Below are positions 24,767-33,252 of a DNA stretch of 64,000 bases, piece by piece. How positions within the stretch are numbered: the first letter of the stretch is position 1; each line of letters opens with the position of its first letter. The DNA is from SIRX01 sp965214475 (lineage in GTDB: Bacteria; Actinomycetota; Rubrobacteria; Rubrobacterales; Rubrobacteraceae): assembly GCA_965214475.1 (NCBI GenBank), contig OZ243953.1:868001-932000 (forward strand), written 5' to 3'. The notes beneath the pieces are model-generated. The model saw nothing but the letters and a program-made list of their open reading frames with translations, was not told the DNA's origin and made no database searches. Both the position numbers and the translations under genes were made by a program.

Positions 24767-25648
24767 CTATCCGAACTGTCCGGAAACGTAGTTCTCCGTC
24801 TCCTGACGCTCCGGGTTGGAGAACATCTTTTCCGTGGAGTCAAACTCCCAAAGCCGGCCCGGCGCGCCCATCTCCTCGATGTAGAAAAAGCCCGTGTAAT
24901 CCGAGATGCGGGAGGCTTGCTGCATATTGTGGGTCACAATGACGATGGTGTACTCCTTTTTGAGGTCTTCCATCGTGTCCTCGATCTTCTGGGTCGAAAC
25001 CGGGTCGAGCGACGACGCCGGCTCGTCCATCAAGATTACTTCCGGCTCCACCGCCAGGGTCCGGGCGATGCACAGTCGCTGCTGCTGGCCGCCGGAAAGG
25101 TCGAAGCCGCTGGCCTTCTTGTATTTGTCCTTGACCTCTTCCCAGAGGGCGGCTTGTTTGAGGGAGCGCTCGACCAACTCGTCCATGTCACCTTTGTAGC
25201 CGTTGATTTTGGCTCCCCAGGTTATGTTGTCGTAGATGGTCTTAGAGAACGGGTTGGGAGCCTGGAAGACCATGCCGACTCGGCGCCGGATCTTGACCGG
25301 GTCCGTGTTACCGTCATAGATGTCTTCTTCCCCAAGCTTGACGCATCCTTCGGCATACGCAACCGGTATAACCTCGTGCATCCGGTTCAAACAGCGGAGG
25401 TACGTGCTCTTGCCACAGCCTGACGGGCCGATCAGGGCGGTCACCTTGTTTGGCTCTACGTTCATATCCACGCTATCCACAGCCAGAAAGTCTCCATAGT
25501 AAGCAGAGAGGTTCTCGATCGTCATCCTAGTCCCGGAGTCTTGACCACCGTAGGACTGCTGCTTACCGGTTTCTTCTTTTCTAGCCTCCGGCTTTTGCTG
25601 TCCCGAAGCCTCTGTCACCTTCTGCTCCTTGTCGACTTTCTCAGACAT
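24767..25648 (-). CDS. pstB: Phosphate ABC transporter ATP-binding protein
   Basis: This ATPase of the high-affinity phosphate importer is 293 residues long. It includes an unusual ~40-residue charged Gln/Lys/Glu-rich N-terminal extension before the conserved MTIENLSAYYGDFLAVDSV. It shows Walker A GPSGCGKSTYLRCLNRM, the Q-loop MVFQAPNPFSKTIYDNI, the signature LSGGQQQRLCIARTLA, Walker B VILMDEPASSLDP and the switch His VTHNMQQASRISD. The internal ATG at the start of the conserved part is an alternative start. Confidence 0.95.
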   Translation of the reverse strand: MSEKVDKEQKVTEASGQQKPEARKEETGKQQSYGGQDSGTRMTIENLSAYYGDFLAVDSVDMNVEPNKVTALIGPSGCGKSTYLRCLNRMHEVIPVAYAEGCVKLGEEDIYDGNTDPVKIRRRVGMVFQAPNPFSKTIYDNITWGAKINGYKGDMDELVERSLKQAALWEEVKDKYKKASGFDLSGGQQQRLCIARTLAVEPEVILMDEPASSLDPVSTQKIEDTMEDLKKEYTIVIVTHNMQQASRISDYTGFFYIEEMGAPGRLWEFDSTEKMFSNPERQETENYVSGQFG

Positions 25649-25690
25649 TACTGACCCTCACTTTCCTGGTAAATACTCCCAATGTCAACT

Positions 25691-26614
25691 TCATAGGCGT
25701 TTTTGTGTTCTATTGCGAATCGTAACGGCTACGGAGTTCATTAGCAGCAGCACCACGAGCAACACGACGATACCCGCTGCGGCAACCGCCTCCCAGCCCT
25801 CTTGTGGAAGGGCGGTCCAACCGTAGATCTGGATCGGCATGGCGCTGAAGCGGTCCGTAGGACCTTGAGGGGTAAAGCTAAGAAAAGCGGCGGCTCCGAC
25901 TACGATCAGGGGCGCCGTCTCACCAATAGCGCGGGACAGGGCCAGGATGGTCCCGGTCATCGCCCCCGGAAGCGCCATCGGCAGCACGTGTCCCCGCACC
26001 GTGTCCCATTTCGTCGCCCCGAGCGCGTAAGCCCCTTCGCGTACCTTACCTGGCACGGCCCGGACGGCCTCCCTAGTTGCAATAATTATCACCGGCAGGA
26101 TCAGCAGGCTCAAAGCCGCAGCCCCCGAAATCAGGCTCGTGCCACCCGTAAGGGGCGCCAAGTAGTTGACGAATATGCCCAGAGCCAAAAGCCCGTACAC
26201 GATAGACGGCACACCCGCTAAATTGGAGATGTTGATTTCTACGATGCGGTTCAACCAATTATCACCCGCATATTCTTCGAGGTAAACAGCCGCACCGATG
26301 CCGAGCGGCACGGCGATTAACGCCGTCAAACAGATCAGCCAGACCGACCCGATCAACCCGGCATAGATACCCGCTGTCTCTGGAGTAGAGGAGCGGAGGC
26401 TGGTCAAGAACTCTAGATTGAGCCGCGGGATGCCGTCTATGGCAATATCGACCAGCAAAACTGCGAGCACTATCATCCCGATGATAGTTGCGAGGAACGT
26501 CAACACCATGAAGAAGCTGGCGGTCTTATGCCGGGTCCCGGTGCGCGGGTTGAAGTTCTGTCCCTGTTTAGTATCCGACGTACCTGGCTGCTGCGCCTGG
26601 GTGCCCTGGCTCAT
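25691..26614 (-). CDS. pstA: Phosphate ABC transporter permease PstA
   Basis: This 307-residue inner-membrane subunit has six predicted helices. The coupling loop TREAVRAVPGKVREGAYALGATKWDTV is typical of PstA/PstC. An N-terminal ~30 residues are hydrophilic and Gln/Thr-rich. Its ATG overlaps the pstC stop (TAATG), so the two permease subunits are translationally coupled. Confidence 0.95.
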   Translation of the reverse strand: MSQGTQAQQPGTSDTKQGQNFNPRTGTRHKTASFFMVLTFLATIIGMIVLAVLLVDIAIDGIPRLNLEFLTSLRSSTPETAGIYAGLIGSVWLICLTALIAVPLGIGAAVYLEEYAGDNWLNRIVEINISNLAGVPSIVYGLLALGIFVNYLAPLTGGTSLISGAAALSLLILPVIIIATREAVRAVPGKVREGAYALGATKWDTVRGHVLPMALPGAMTGTILALSRAIGETAPLIVVGAAAFLSFTPQGPTDRFSAMPIQIYGWTALPQEGWEAVAAAGIVVLLVVLLLMNSVAVTIRNRTQKRL

Positions 26615-27573
26615 TAGTAGTCCTCCTGGTAACGTCGGACGAAGAAGTGACTGATGATGTTGAGGGTTAGCGTCATGAGAAAGAGCGTAAGCCCGACCGC
26701 GAAGATCGTCTGGTACTGAACCGTACCGGCCGGATTCTCACCGCTCGCCACGTTGACGATATAGGCCGTCATCGTCTGCATGGATTCGGTGGGATTCAAG
26801 CTGAGGTTTGGCAATTGGCCGGCGGCAACGGCGACGATCATAGTCTCCCCGATGGCCCTAGACATTCCCAGAATAAACGATGCTGTGATCCCGGACAGCG
26901 CCGCCGGTACTACTACCTTGGTAACCGTCTCGTACTTTGTGGCTCCGAGCGCGTACGCGCCCTCCCGCAAGCCCCGCGGCACAGCGTGGAGAGCGTCTTC
27001 GCTGATAGAAGCTACCGTCGGAATAATCATGATGCCCATAACGAGGCCAGCGCTCAAAGCATTGAAAACCGCGAGATTCGGAAGAGGTGCAAACCAGGGT
27101 ATGATCTCGCCTCGCAACAATGGAGTCACAAAAGTGAGCGCGAAAAAACCGTAAACGATGGTAGGCACCCCGGCCAGTATCTCCAGAATAGGCTTCAACA
27201 CTTTCCTGAGCTGTGCAGAAGCGTAATCACTCAGGTATATAGCCGCCCCGAGGCCTATGGGTAGAGCGACAGCCAATGCGATTGCGGTAATGAGTAGCGT
27301 CGCGCCCATCAACACTATAATGCCGTACTCTGGCTCGGCGAATTGGGCTGACCAACTGGTCGAGAAAATGAACTTAAATACAGAGACTTCTCTAAAGAAC
27401 TTGGAGGCCTCGAAGACCAAAACAAAGACGATACCGACGGTCGTCAGGATAGATATGTAAGCGCATGTCGCAAGCAAGCCCTTTATAAAAAGCTCTTTAT
27501 ACTTCTGAACTCCGCTGGCGCCACTCCAGAGATCCGGGTTTTTGTGACCGCCTTCTCCTGTTTTCATCGCCAA
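26614..27573 (-). CDS. pstC: Phosphate ABC transporter permease PstC
   Basis: This 319-residue membrane subunit pairs with PstA. The coupling loop SEDALHAVPRGLREGAYALGATKYETV is present. A TTG start (27573) is nine bases after GGAGGT; ATG 27567 (MKTGEGG) is the alternative. It follows pstS after a hairpin that probably lowers its expression relative to pstS. Confidence 0.94.
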   Translation of the reverse strand: MAMKTGEGGHKNPDLWSGASGVQKYKELFIKGLLATCAYISILTTVGIVFVLVFEASKFFREVSVFKFIFSTSWSAQFAEPEYGIIVLMGATLLITAIALAVALPIGLGAAIYLSDYASAQLRKVLKPILEILAGVPTIVYGFFALTFVTPLLRGEIIPWFAPLPNLAVFNALSAGLVMGIMIIPTVASISEDALHAVPRGLREGAYALGATKYETVTKVVVPAALSGITASFILGMSRAIGETMIVAVAAGQLPNLSLNPTESMQTMTAYIVNVASGENPAGTVQYQTIFAVGLTLFLMTLTLNIISHFFVRRYQEDY

Positions 27574-27592
27574 GTTTTTTTACCTCCGAGGT

Positions 27593-27621
27593 ATTGGGAC
27601 CGGCAGATCACCGGCCCCAAT
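27593..27621 (-). other. Intra-operon hairpin between pstS and pstC
   Basis: An 11-bp stem with one G-T wobble (arms 27593-27603 and 27611-27621; ATTGGGRCCGG-type) and a 7-base loop lies just after pstS. It has no adjacent T-run. Such hairpins after binding-protein genes protect the upstream message and give more PstS than permease. Confidence 0.65.
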
Positions 27622-27655
27622 GTTAACAGCTACGTTTCTTTGCGGACAAGTGGGC

Positions 27656-28708
27656 TTACTGAGATTGTTTCAGCGCCTCTTCGATGTTGCCGCCGGGCAA
27701 CTCGCCGCTGTCGTTGTAGATCGCGCCGGTCTGGCGCTCCTCATACTGAGTACGAGTTTCTGCAATAGTGCTGTCAGGCATTGCGACGTAGCCTGTGTCC
27801 GTTACGAATTGACCAACGTTCCCGTCTTGCAGGTAGAAGCTGACGAAATCCTTGAGGATCTGCTTGTTTTCAAGCTTCTTCTTGTTGACGTAGATAAAGA
27901 GTGGCCGGGAGATCGGATACTCACCCGAAGAGATGGTGTCGGCGCTCGGCTCGACTCCATCAACGGAGAATAGCTTGAGTGTGTCCTGGTTGTTTTCGTA
28001 GAAAGCTAGCCCGAAGTAACCCAGGGCGTTCTGGTTACCGCTTACACCCTGCACAAGAATGTTGTCGTCCTCGCTGGCCTGGTAGTCCGAACGACTCGCT
28101 CCCTCTTCACCGGTGACGACCTCAGTAAAGAAGTCGAAGGTACCGGATTCAGTGCCGGGACCGAAGAGCGCCAACTCACTGTCCGGCCAGTCGGAGTTTA
28201 CGTCGCTCCAGGTGCTGACGCTACCCTCGGAATCAGGAGACCACATAGTGCTCAGTTGGTCCAACGTCAGGTTCTGGGCCCAATCGTTCTGCGGGTTTCC
28301 AACCACGGCGATACCGTCAAGACCTATCGGGAGCGTGATGAACTCAACGTTGTTATCTTGGCAAGTCGGAAGCTCTTCTTCCTGGTCTATCGGCCGGGAC
28401 GCGTCGGAAATATCCGTCTTTCCGGCGCAGAAAGCCTGAAAACCGTCACCCGTACCGCCAGAGCCGACGGAGATCCTGGCATCCGAATTCTCTTGACTGA
28501 AGGCATCGGCAGCCGCCTTGGTTACCGGAGAAACGGTACTGGATCCCTCGACCCGGATATCGTTGCTGCCGGAGCCACCGCCGCCCGTTTCACCACCGCT
28601 ACCTTGGTCTCCACCGCCACCATTGCCGCCACCGCCACAGGCTGCTACGACGAGCGCCAGGGCGGAAAGACTAGCTACCATCAACCAAAAACGTGCTCTT
28701 GTTCTCAA
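27656..28708 (-). CDS. pstS: Phosphate-binding lipoprotein PstS
   Basis: This 350-residue extracytoplasmic receptor has a lipoprotein signal peptide (LMVASLSALALVVAAC, lipobox VAAC) followed by a Gly/Ser-rich linker. The phosphate-binding fold includes IRVEGSSTVSPVTKAAADAF, GSGGTGDGFQAFCAGKTDISDASRPI and GTESGTFDFFTE. The TTG start is supported by AAGGAG eight bases upstream. It is the first gene of the pst operon and has a PHO box in its promoter region. Confidence 0.95.
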   Translation of the reverse strand: MRTRARFWLMVASLSALALVVAACGGGGNGGGGDQGSGGETGGGGSGSNDIRVEGSSTVSPVTKAAADAFSQENSDARISVGSGGTGDGFQAFCAGKTDISDASRPIDQEEELPTCQDNNVEFITLPIGLDGIAVVGNPQNDWAQNLTLDQLSTMWSPDSEGSVSTWSDVNSDWPDSELALFGPGTESGTFDFFTEVVTGEEGASRSDYQASEDDNILVQGVSGNQNALGYFGLAFYENNQDTLKLFSVDGVEPSADTISSGEYPISRPLFIYVNKKKLENKQILKDFVSFYLQDGNVGQFVTDTGYVAMPDSTIAETRTQYEERQTGAIYNDSGELPGGNIEEALKQSQ

Positions 28709-28797
28709 GCCACTTGCTCCTTTCGATCCTTAATCCTTGGATTTCTCTATCCAAGGCAGGATGATAGGTCATTGGTACCGGGGTTTAGTTTCACTCG

Positions 28798-28825
28798 TGT
28801 AAATTCTGTGCTAAATCTGTGTTAA
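28798..28825 (-). promoter_or_regulatory. PHO box: three direct repeats upstream of pstS
   Basis: On the minus strand the hexamers TTAACA (28825-28820), TTAGCA (28814-28809) and TTTACA (28803-28798) are each separated by exactly five bases (CAGAT, CAGAA). This is the 11-bp helical periodicity and TT(A/T)ACA consensus described for the Bacillus PhoP box. A TATCAT hexamer at 28766-28761 is a possible -10. The site lies 90-117 bases upstream of the pstS TTG, which suits PhoP activation under phosphate limitation. Confidence 0.75.
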
Positions 28826-28916
28826 ATACGGAATACCGTAAGTATTTGTTCGAGATTCGCCAGGCTAATATCGGGGTCGTTTCCGGGATGGTTGCGAGAA
28901 ACTTTCGCCTGCCCGG

Positions 28917-29831
28917 CTAAGTTTGGTCTTTCTTCGGGAAGCATTTAGCTACTACAGGGTAGTGGTCGCTCGGGTATAAGGGTGGCTCGGCGTCGCGGAT
29001 GACGCGGCATGACGTGTGAAGTGACCCTGTGCCGGGGGCGGCTCCGCGGAGGAGGATCCAGTCGAGTCTGCCTTCTCTCTCTGGCCTCCGCGAAGCGAAA
29101 CCGTCTCCCTGAAACTTATGGAAGGTGCGGGCGGGCGGCTCTCCTGCAAGCCAGTGGGCGTCGGAGAAACCGGCTTCCGTGAAGGTCTGGTGTACGGGTG
29201 AACCGGGGTCGGTGTTGAAGTCTCCGGTAATGAGAACCGGCATTTTGTCGTCTGCCATTAGTCCCAACCTGCGTACTATGAGGTTCGCGCTTTGCAGTCG
29301 CGCCTCGTTGCTTTTATGGTCCAGGTGGGTGTTGAGATGCACGAATTCGGCACCACTGGACACGAGATGAAATCTCGCCCAGTTCGCCGAGCGCGTTTGG
29401 GCTGTTGCCCAGGAGCGAGAGAACTTTTCCGGTTTGTTGCTCAACCAGAAACCCCCACTGTCCTGAAGCTTCAGGCGGTCCGGGTTCCAGTAGATCGCGT
29501 TGAAAGCGTGCGGACGGCGGTTTTCGTACTTTGGCCCCAGGGTGCGCCCATACTCGGGCAAGTTGCGCCTGTAGAAGCGTCCGTTCTCCTCCTGGAACTC
29601 TTGGAACCCGATCAGGTCCGGGGCGCAACGTCGTATCGTTTCGGCGTTCAAACGCGCCCGGTTTCTCCACACGTTCTCTCCGTCTCCGTGCCGCGCACCC
29701 CGGATGTTGAAGGACATGATGGACAGCTCTTCCGCACCACGTTCTGCGACGATCACCCCAAGGTCGTGAAGTGCGAGGTCCCGGGGCTCTGCTCCTCTGC
29801 GGGATAGCTTACCTAAAAGCCGGGAAAGCAA
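28917..29831 (-). CDS. Endonuclease/exonuclease/phosphatase (EEP) family hydrolase
   Basis: This 304-residue protein has the DNase I-like EEP fold. Active-site segments in order are IMSFNIRGARHGDGEN, LIGFQEFQEENG with the catalytic Glu, FVHLNTHLDHKS, VLITGDFNTDPGS, RLDWILLRG and the terminal PSDHYPVVAK with the catalytic His. Family members hydrolyse phosphodiesters in nucleic acids, inositol phosphates or sphingomyelin; the substrate cannot be read from sequence. No signal peptide is visible. It starts at TTG, 24 bases after the guaA stop, possibly as the last gene of that unit. Confidence 0.85.
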   Translation of the reverse strand: MLSRLLGKLSRRGAEPRDLALHDLGVIVAERGAEELSIMSFNIRGARHGDGENVWRNRARLNAETIRRCAPDLIGFQEFQEENGRFYRRNLPEYGRTLGPKYENRRPHAFNAIYWNPDRLKLQDSGGFWLSNKPEKFSRSWATAQTRSANWARFHLVSSGAEFVHLNTHLDHKSNEARLQSANLIVRRLGLMADDKMPVLITGDFNTDPGSPVHQTFTEAGFSDAHWLAGEPPARTFHKFQGDGFASRRPEREGRLDWILLRGAAPGTGSLHTSCRVIRDAEPPLYPSDHYPVVAKCFPKKDQT

Positions 29832-29855
29832 GCGCTCGTCCGCCGGGTGTCCGGC

Positions 29856-31376
29856 CTACTCCCACTCGATGGTGCCGGGCGGTTTGCTGGTAATGTCCAG
29901 CGCGACCCGGTTCACACCGGGCACTTCGTTGATTATGCGGTTGCTGATCCGCTCCAAAAGTTCGTACGGGAGCCGCGCCCAGTCGGCGGTCATCGCGTCG
30001 TCGGAGGTGACGGCCCTAATCATGATCGGGTACTCGTAAGTCCGGGCGTCGCCCATGACACCCACGGAGTGAATGGCGGGCAACACGGCGAAACTCTGCC
30101 AGAGATCCCGGTAGAGGCCGGCGTTCCGGATCTCGTCCTGGAGCACGAAGTCCGCCTTGCGCAGTATCTCCAAACGCTCAGCAGTTACGTCTCCGATTAC
30201 TCTTATTGCGAGACCGGGACCGGGGAACGGCTGGCGCCAGACCATACGGTCGGGCATTCCAAGTTCTTCCGCCACAACCCGCACCTCATCCTTGAAGAGG
30301 TTGCGCAGCGGCTCTACGAGGTCGAGGTCCATAACCTCCGGCAGCCCGCCGACGTTGTGGTGACTCTTTATCTTGGCCGCGCTGCGGGTCCCGCTCTCTA
30401 TAACGTCGGAGTATAGGGTGCCCTGGACCAGGAACTTCGCGTCCTCGATCTCACCGGCTTCCTTCTCGAAGGTCCGGATGAACTCCTCGCCGATGATCTT
30501 ACGCTTCGCCTCCGGGTCGGTGACGTCGGCGAGCTTGTCTAAAAAACGATCCTTGGCATCCACGTGAATCAGCGGGACTTCCGAGTTCTCACCGAACGCC
30601 TCGACGACCTGTTCCGCCTCGTTTTGCCGGAGCAGACCGTGGTCCACGAACACGCACGTCAGGTTATCGCCAACAGCCCGGTGGACGATCATGGCGGCGG
30701 TAGACGAATCGACCCCACCCGAGAGCCCGCAGATGACCTTTGCGTCTCCAACCTGCTCCTGAATTTTCTCCACCGCGTCCGTAATGATGTTTACCGGCGT
30801 CCACTCCGGCTTGCTGCCGCAGGCTTCGTAGAGAAAGTTTTTCAGGATCTCCATGCCGTACTCGGTGTGCCGTACTTCGGGGTGGAACTGGACCCCGAAA
30901 CGTCCGGCCTCCGGGTTCTCGAAGGCGATGATCGGGACCGATGGGGTCTCAGCGGTGACGGTGAATCCTTCCGGGACGGCGAGGACAGCGTCGCCGTGGC
31001 TCGTCCAGACTTTCTGTTCTTCCGGCGTACCGACGAAAACACCGTCGTGGTTTGTCACTTGAAGCTCCGAGCGACCGTACTCCCTTATTTGGACTGCCCC
31101 GACCTCACCACCCAGCACGAGCGCCATGAGTTGCATCCCGTAGCAAATGCCCAGAACCGGCACGCCGAGATCGAAGATCGCCGGGTCTATGCGGGGGGCG
31201 CCGTCCTCGTAGACGCTATTTGGTCCGCCGGAGAGGATTATGCCCTCCGGCTCGCGGGCGGCTATCTCCTCCACAGGCGTGTCGTGCGGGATCAGCTCGG
31301 AGTAGACGCGGGCCTCGCGGACGCGCCGGGCGATAAGTTGGGCGTACTGGCCGCCAAAATCCAGAACGAGGATCAA
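29856..31376 (-). CDS. guaA: GMP synthase (glutamine-hydrolysing)
   Basis: This 506-residue enzyme converts XMP to GMP. The glutamine amidotransferase domain has the nucleophile in VLGICYGMQLMA and the His/Glu pair in VQFHPEVRHTEYG. The ATP-pyrophosphatase domain has the PP-loop ICGLSGGVDSSTAAMI, and the dimerisation domain ends with DITSKPPGTIEWE. It starts at TTG three bases after guaB3, joining two guanine-nucleotide genes in one operon. Confidence 0.97.
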   Translation of the reverse strand: MILVLDFGGQYAQLIARRVREARVYSELIPHDTPVEEIAAREPEGIILSGGPNSVYEDGAPRIDPAIFDLGVPVLGICYGMQLMALVLGGEVGAVQIREYGRSELQVTNHDGVFVGTPEEQKVWTSHGDAVLAVPEGFTVTAETPSVPIIAFENPEAGRFGVQFHPEVRHTEYGMEILKNFLYEACGSKPEWTPVNIITDAVEKIQEQVGDAKVICGLSGGVDSSTAAMIVHRAVGDNLTCVFVDHGLLRQNEAEQVVEAFGENSEVPLIHVDAKDRFLDKLADVTDPEAKRKIIGEEFIRTFEKEAGEIEDAKFLVQGTLYSDVIESGTRSAAKIKSHHNVGGLPEVMDLDLVEPLRNLFKDEVRVVAEELGMPDRMVWRQPFPGPGLAIRVIGDVTAERLEILRKADFVLQDEIRNAGLYRDLWQSFAVLPAIHSVGVMGDARTYEYPIMIRAVTSDDAMTADWARLPYELLERISNRIINEVPGVNRVALDITSKPPGTIEWE

Positions 31377-31379
31377 GGC

Positions 31380-32537
31380 TTATCCCATCCCTACGCCCTG
31401 AGAACGCTGCTCAGTTTTGCCCTCGGTGTTCAAAGACGGCGCGTACTGAACCTCGGCCTTCTGGAACTCCTTGATGTTGGCATAACCGGTGGTCGCCATG
31501 CTGGTCCGCAGAGCGCCCATGAGGTTCAGTGTTCCGTCGTTCTCGCGGGCGGGGCCGGTGAGTATATCTTCGAGCGTACCGGTGATCTTGGTCTGTATGC
31601 GAGTTCCCCGCGGCAGCGTCGGGTGAAATGTAGCCATGCCCCAAGAGTAACCACTTCCCGGAGCCTCCTCCGCTTTGGAGAACGCGCTGCCGAGCATGAC
31701 GGCGTCTGCACCGCAAGCAACGGCTTTTGCTATGTCGCCGCCGGTCCGCATCCCGCCGTCGGCGATGACATTGACGTACTCACCGGTCTCCATGTAGTGG
31801 CGCATCCGGGCGGCGGCGGCGTCGGAGACGGCGGTTGCCTGGGGTACGCCAACCCCTATTACACCGCGCGTCGTGCAGATGCGTCCCGGTCCGACACCGA
31901 CGAGCACCCCGACGGCCCCGGTCCGCATAAGATAAAGCGCCGTCGAGTAGCTGGCGCACCCACCGACGACTACGGGGACGTTCAGGGATGGCACGAACTC
32001 TATTAGGTTGAGGGGCTCTGAAGTTTTGGAGACGTGTTCAGCGGAGACTACCGTACCCTGGATGACGAGAACGTCGAGGCCGGCTTCGATGGCGGCGTGG
32101 TGATAGCGCTCTACCTTCTGGGGCGTCAGGGAGGCGGCGGCTATGACGCCTTTGTCTTTGATCTCCTGAACGCGGCGGAAGATCAACTCTTCCTTTATCG
32201 GTTCGGCGTAGAGGTCCTGCATCATGCGGGTGGCCTTGTGCGGCGGCAGGCTGGCTATCTCCTCGAAGACCGGCCCCGGATCCTCATAACGGGTCTGTAT
32301 ACCCTCCAGGTTGAGGACGGCGAGGCCACCGAGGTTTCCTATGATCCCGGCGGTCGTGGGGTCCACAGCCGAGTCCAGCGCGCTCGCGAGGCACGGCAGG
32401 TCGAGATGAAGGTTACCCAGCGACCACGAAATGTCTACGTCTTCGGGGTCTCGGGTCCGGCGGCTGGGGACTATGGCGATCTCATCCAGGCCGTAGGCGC
32501 GGCGGGCGGTTTTGCCTTTTCCTATCTCAATGTCCAT
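31380..32537 (-). CDS. guaB3: GuaB3-family IMP dehydrogenase-related protein
   Basis: This ~385-residue actinobacterial/cyanobacterial IMPDH-like protein lacks CBS domains. It begins MDIEIGKGKTARRAYGLDEIAIVPSRRTRDPEDV, which closely matches the remembered GuaB3 N-terminus. The catalytic loop is GVGPGRICTTRGVIGVGVPQ with the Cys nucleophile position, and IADGGMRTGGDIAKAVACGADAVMLG binds phosphate. Cyanobacterial GuaB3 is now described as a GMP reductase; I cannot tell which activity applies here. The start at ATG 32537 is chosen by homology, and an upstream TTG (32582) is also open. It lies 47 bases after a terminator-like hairpin. Confidence 0.9.
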   Translation of the reverse strand: MDIEIGKGKTARRAYGLDEIAIVPSRRTRDPEDVDISWSLGNLHLDLPCLASALDSAVDPTTAGIIGNLGGLAVLNLEGIQTRYEDPGPVFEEIASLPPHKATRMMQDLYAEPIKEELIFRRVQEIKDKGVIAAASLTPQKVERYHHAAIEAGLDVLVIQGTVVSAEHVSKTSEPLNLIEFVPSLNVPVVVGGCASYSTALYLMRTGAVGVLVGVGPGRICTTRGVIGVGVPQATAVSDAAAARMRHYMETGEYVNVIADGGMRTGGDIAKAVACGADAVMLGSAFSKAEEAPGSGYSWGMATFHPTLPRGTRIQTKITGTLEDILTGPARENDGTLNLMGALRTSMATTGYANIKEFQKAEVQYAPSLNTEGKTEQRSQGVGMG

Positions 32538-32583
32538 ACGGGTAGGAGGGTTCCTTTCCGATAATTTCCTTCGGGTACACAAA

Positions 32584-32610
32584 AACCCACGGCCCGATGG
32601 ACCGTGGGTT
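32584..32610 (-). terminator. Intrinsic terminator or attenuator upstream of guaB3
   Basis: A perfect 9-bp stem AACCCACGG (32584-32592) / CCGTGGGTT (32602-32610) with a 9-base loop runs directly into TTTTTG on the minus strand. It ends the upstream mini-peptide unit, or acts as an attenuator for guaB3, which starts 47 bases later. Confidence 0.8.
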
Positions 32611-32793
32611 ACAGACTATTTTTTCTATGTGCTGTTGCAAATCCCGGTTATGCTACACCCCACCCGCGCCGGTGGTCAAGGTACAGCGTCTGTGTACTCG
32701 GCCCAACGCGACCTTCGCCGGATCGAACAGGCTAACTTTTCAGATCTGCCATTTGTACGAGACCTTTTGCAGTACAGGAAGATGATGACCCTA

Positions 32794-32880
32794 CTAGAGG
32801 AGCCGCGAAAGCAGAAGTAGCACGACCAGCACCAGTATCACCACCACCAGGATATATACCAAGTTGCTCGACCCCATCAT
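32794..32880 (-). CDS. 28-residue single-span membrane peptide (mini-peptide 3)
   Basis: This short ORF runs ATG 32880 to TAG 32794. The product begins MMGSSNLVYILVVVILV and ends LLLLSRLL: a polar N-terminus, ~20 consecutive Val/Ile/Leu residues and a terminal Arg. It is preceded by AAAGGGGGTG, a strong Shine-Dalgarno for either of the tandem ATGs. It is the third of three similarly sized hydrophobic ORFs in the groEL-guaB3 gap. The gap between it and the preceding ORF (32881-32991) contains no further ORF. Function unknown; it could anchor or modulate a larger membrane protein, or act as a membrane-active peptide. Confidence 0.6.
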   Translation of the reverse strand: MMGSSNLVYILVVVILVLVVLLLLSRLL

Positions 32881-32991
32881 CACACCCCCTTTGCGCCTAT
32901 ATCGCAGTTCGTTTCGTTTTCATCATCCAACAATTTGCCTACCGGAGCATCTTCGCGCCCTGCCCGGGAGGATGATCGCGCAATAATGGCC

Positions 32992-33072
32992 TTAGAGCGA
33001 GACAACGCCCAATAGCGCAAGAACGACGATAACTATTATGACTATTACCACTATTGTGACTATATTCCTCAA
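32992..33072 (-). CDS. 26-residue single-span membrane peptide (mini-peptide 2)
   Basis: A TTG start at 33072 is preceded by GGGAGGTGAA (33076-33085), one of the best Shine-Dalgarno sequences in the window. The product starts MRNIVTIVVIVIIVIVV and ends LALLGVVSL, almost entirely hydrophobic after a positively charged N-terminus (positive-inside, N-in). The stop is TAA at 32994-32992. It follows mini-peptide 1 after 30 bases. The excellent ribosome binding site is the main evidence for translation. Confidence 0.62.
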   Translation of the reverse strand: MRNIVTIVVIVIIVIVVLALLGVVSL

Positions 33073-33102
33073 CCCTTCACCTCCCTGCATGTCCGGCTTG
33101 GT

Positions 33103-33186
33103 CTAAACGACGTATGGGAAGAACAGGACGATCAGGAGTATCATGATGAGTACCGCGGCTATTATGCCGAGTCTGGTTCCGCTCAC
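33103..33186 (-). CDS. 27-residue single-span membrane peptide (mini-peptide 1)
   Basis: GTG 33186 to TAG 33103 encodes a peptide beginning MSGTRLGIIAAVLIMIL and ending LIVLFFPYVV. Its architecture is a short polar/basic head followed by one membrane helix. GGTGGGAGA lies immediately upstream. A minus-strand TATAAA at 33230-33225 provides a candidate -10 just downstream of the groEL terminator. This ORF therefore opens an independent transcription unit of three mini-genes. Confidence 0.6.
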   Translation of the reverse strand: MSGTRLGIIAAVLIMILLIVLFFPYVV

Positions 33187-33224
33187 TCTCCCACCTTTCT
33201 CTCGCCGATGGTCTACCCAAACAT

Positions 33225-33230
33225 TTTATA
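33225..33230 (-). promoter_or_regulatory. Candidate -10 of the mini-peptide unit
   Basis: The minus-strand TATAAA lies between the groEL terminator and the GTG of mini-peptide 1 (leader of about 32 bases). No strong -35 was found. Confidence 0.4.
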
Positions 33231-33252
33231 CCCGCTACAACGCCTTAGAAAC

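Noticed and set aside
28798..28825. Short CRISPR-like direct repeats
   Set aside because: Eleven-base periodic hexamers upstream of pstS are explained as a PHO box; no CRISPR array or cas gene is present.
30564..32006. 480-codon plus-strand open frame opposite guaA and guaB3
   Set aside because: It is antisense to two clearly recognised genes, has no family motif and reflects GC-skewed third positions.
32881..32991. A fourth mini-peptide ORF in the gap between mini-peptides 2 and 3
   Set aside because: ATG codons there run into stops within ten codons and lack a hydrophobic stretch.
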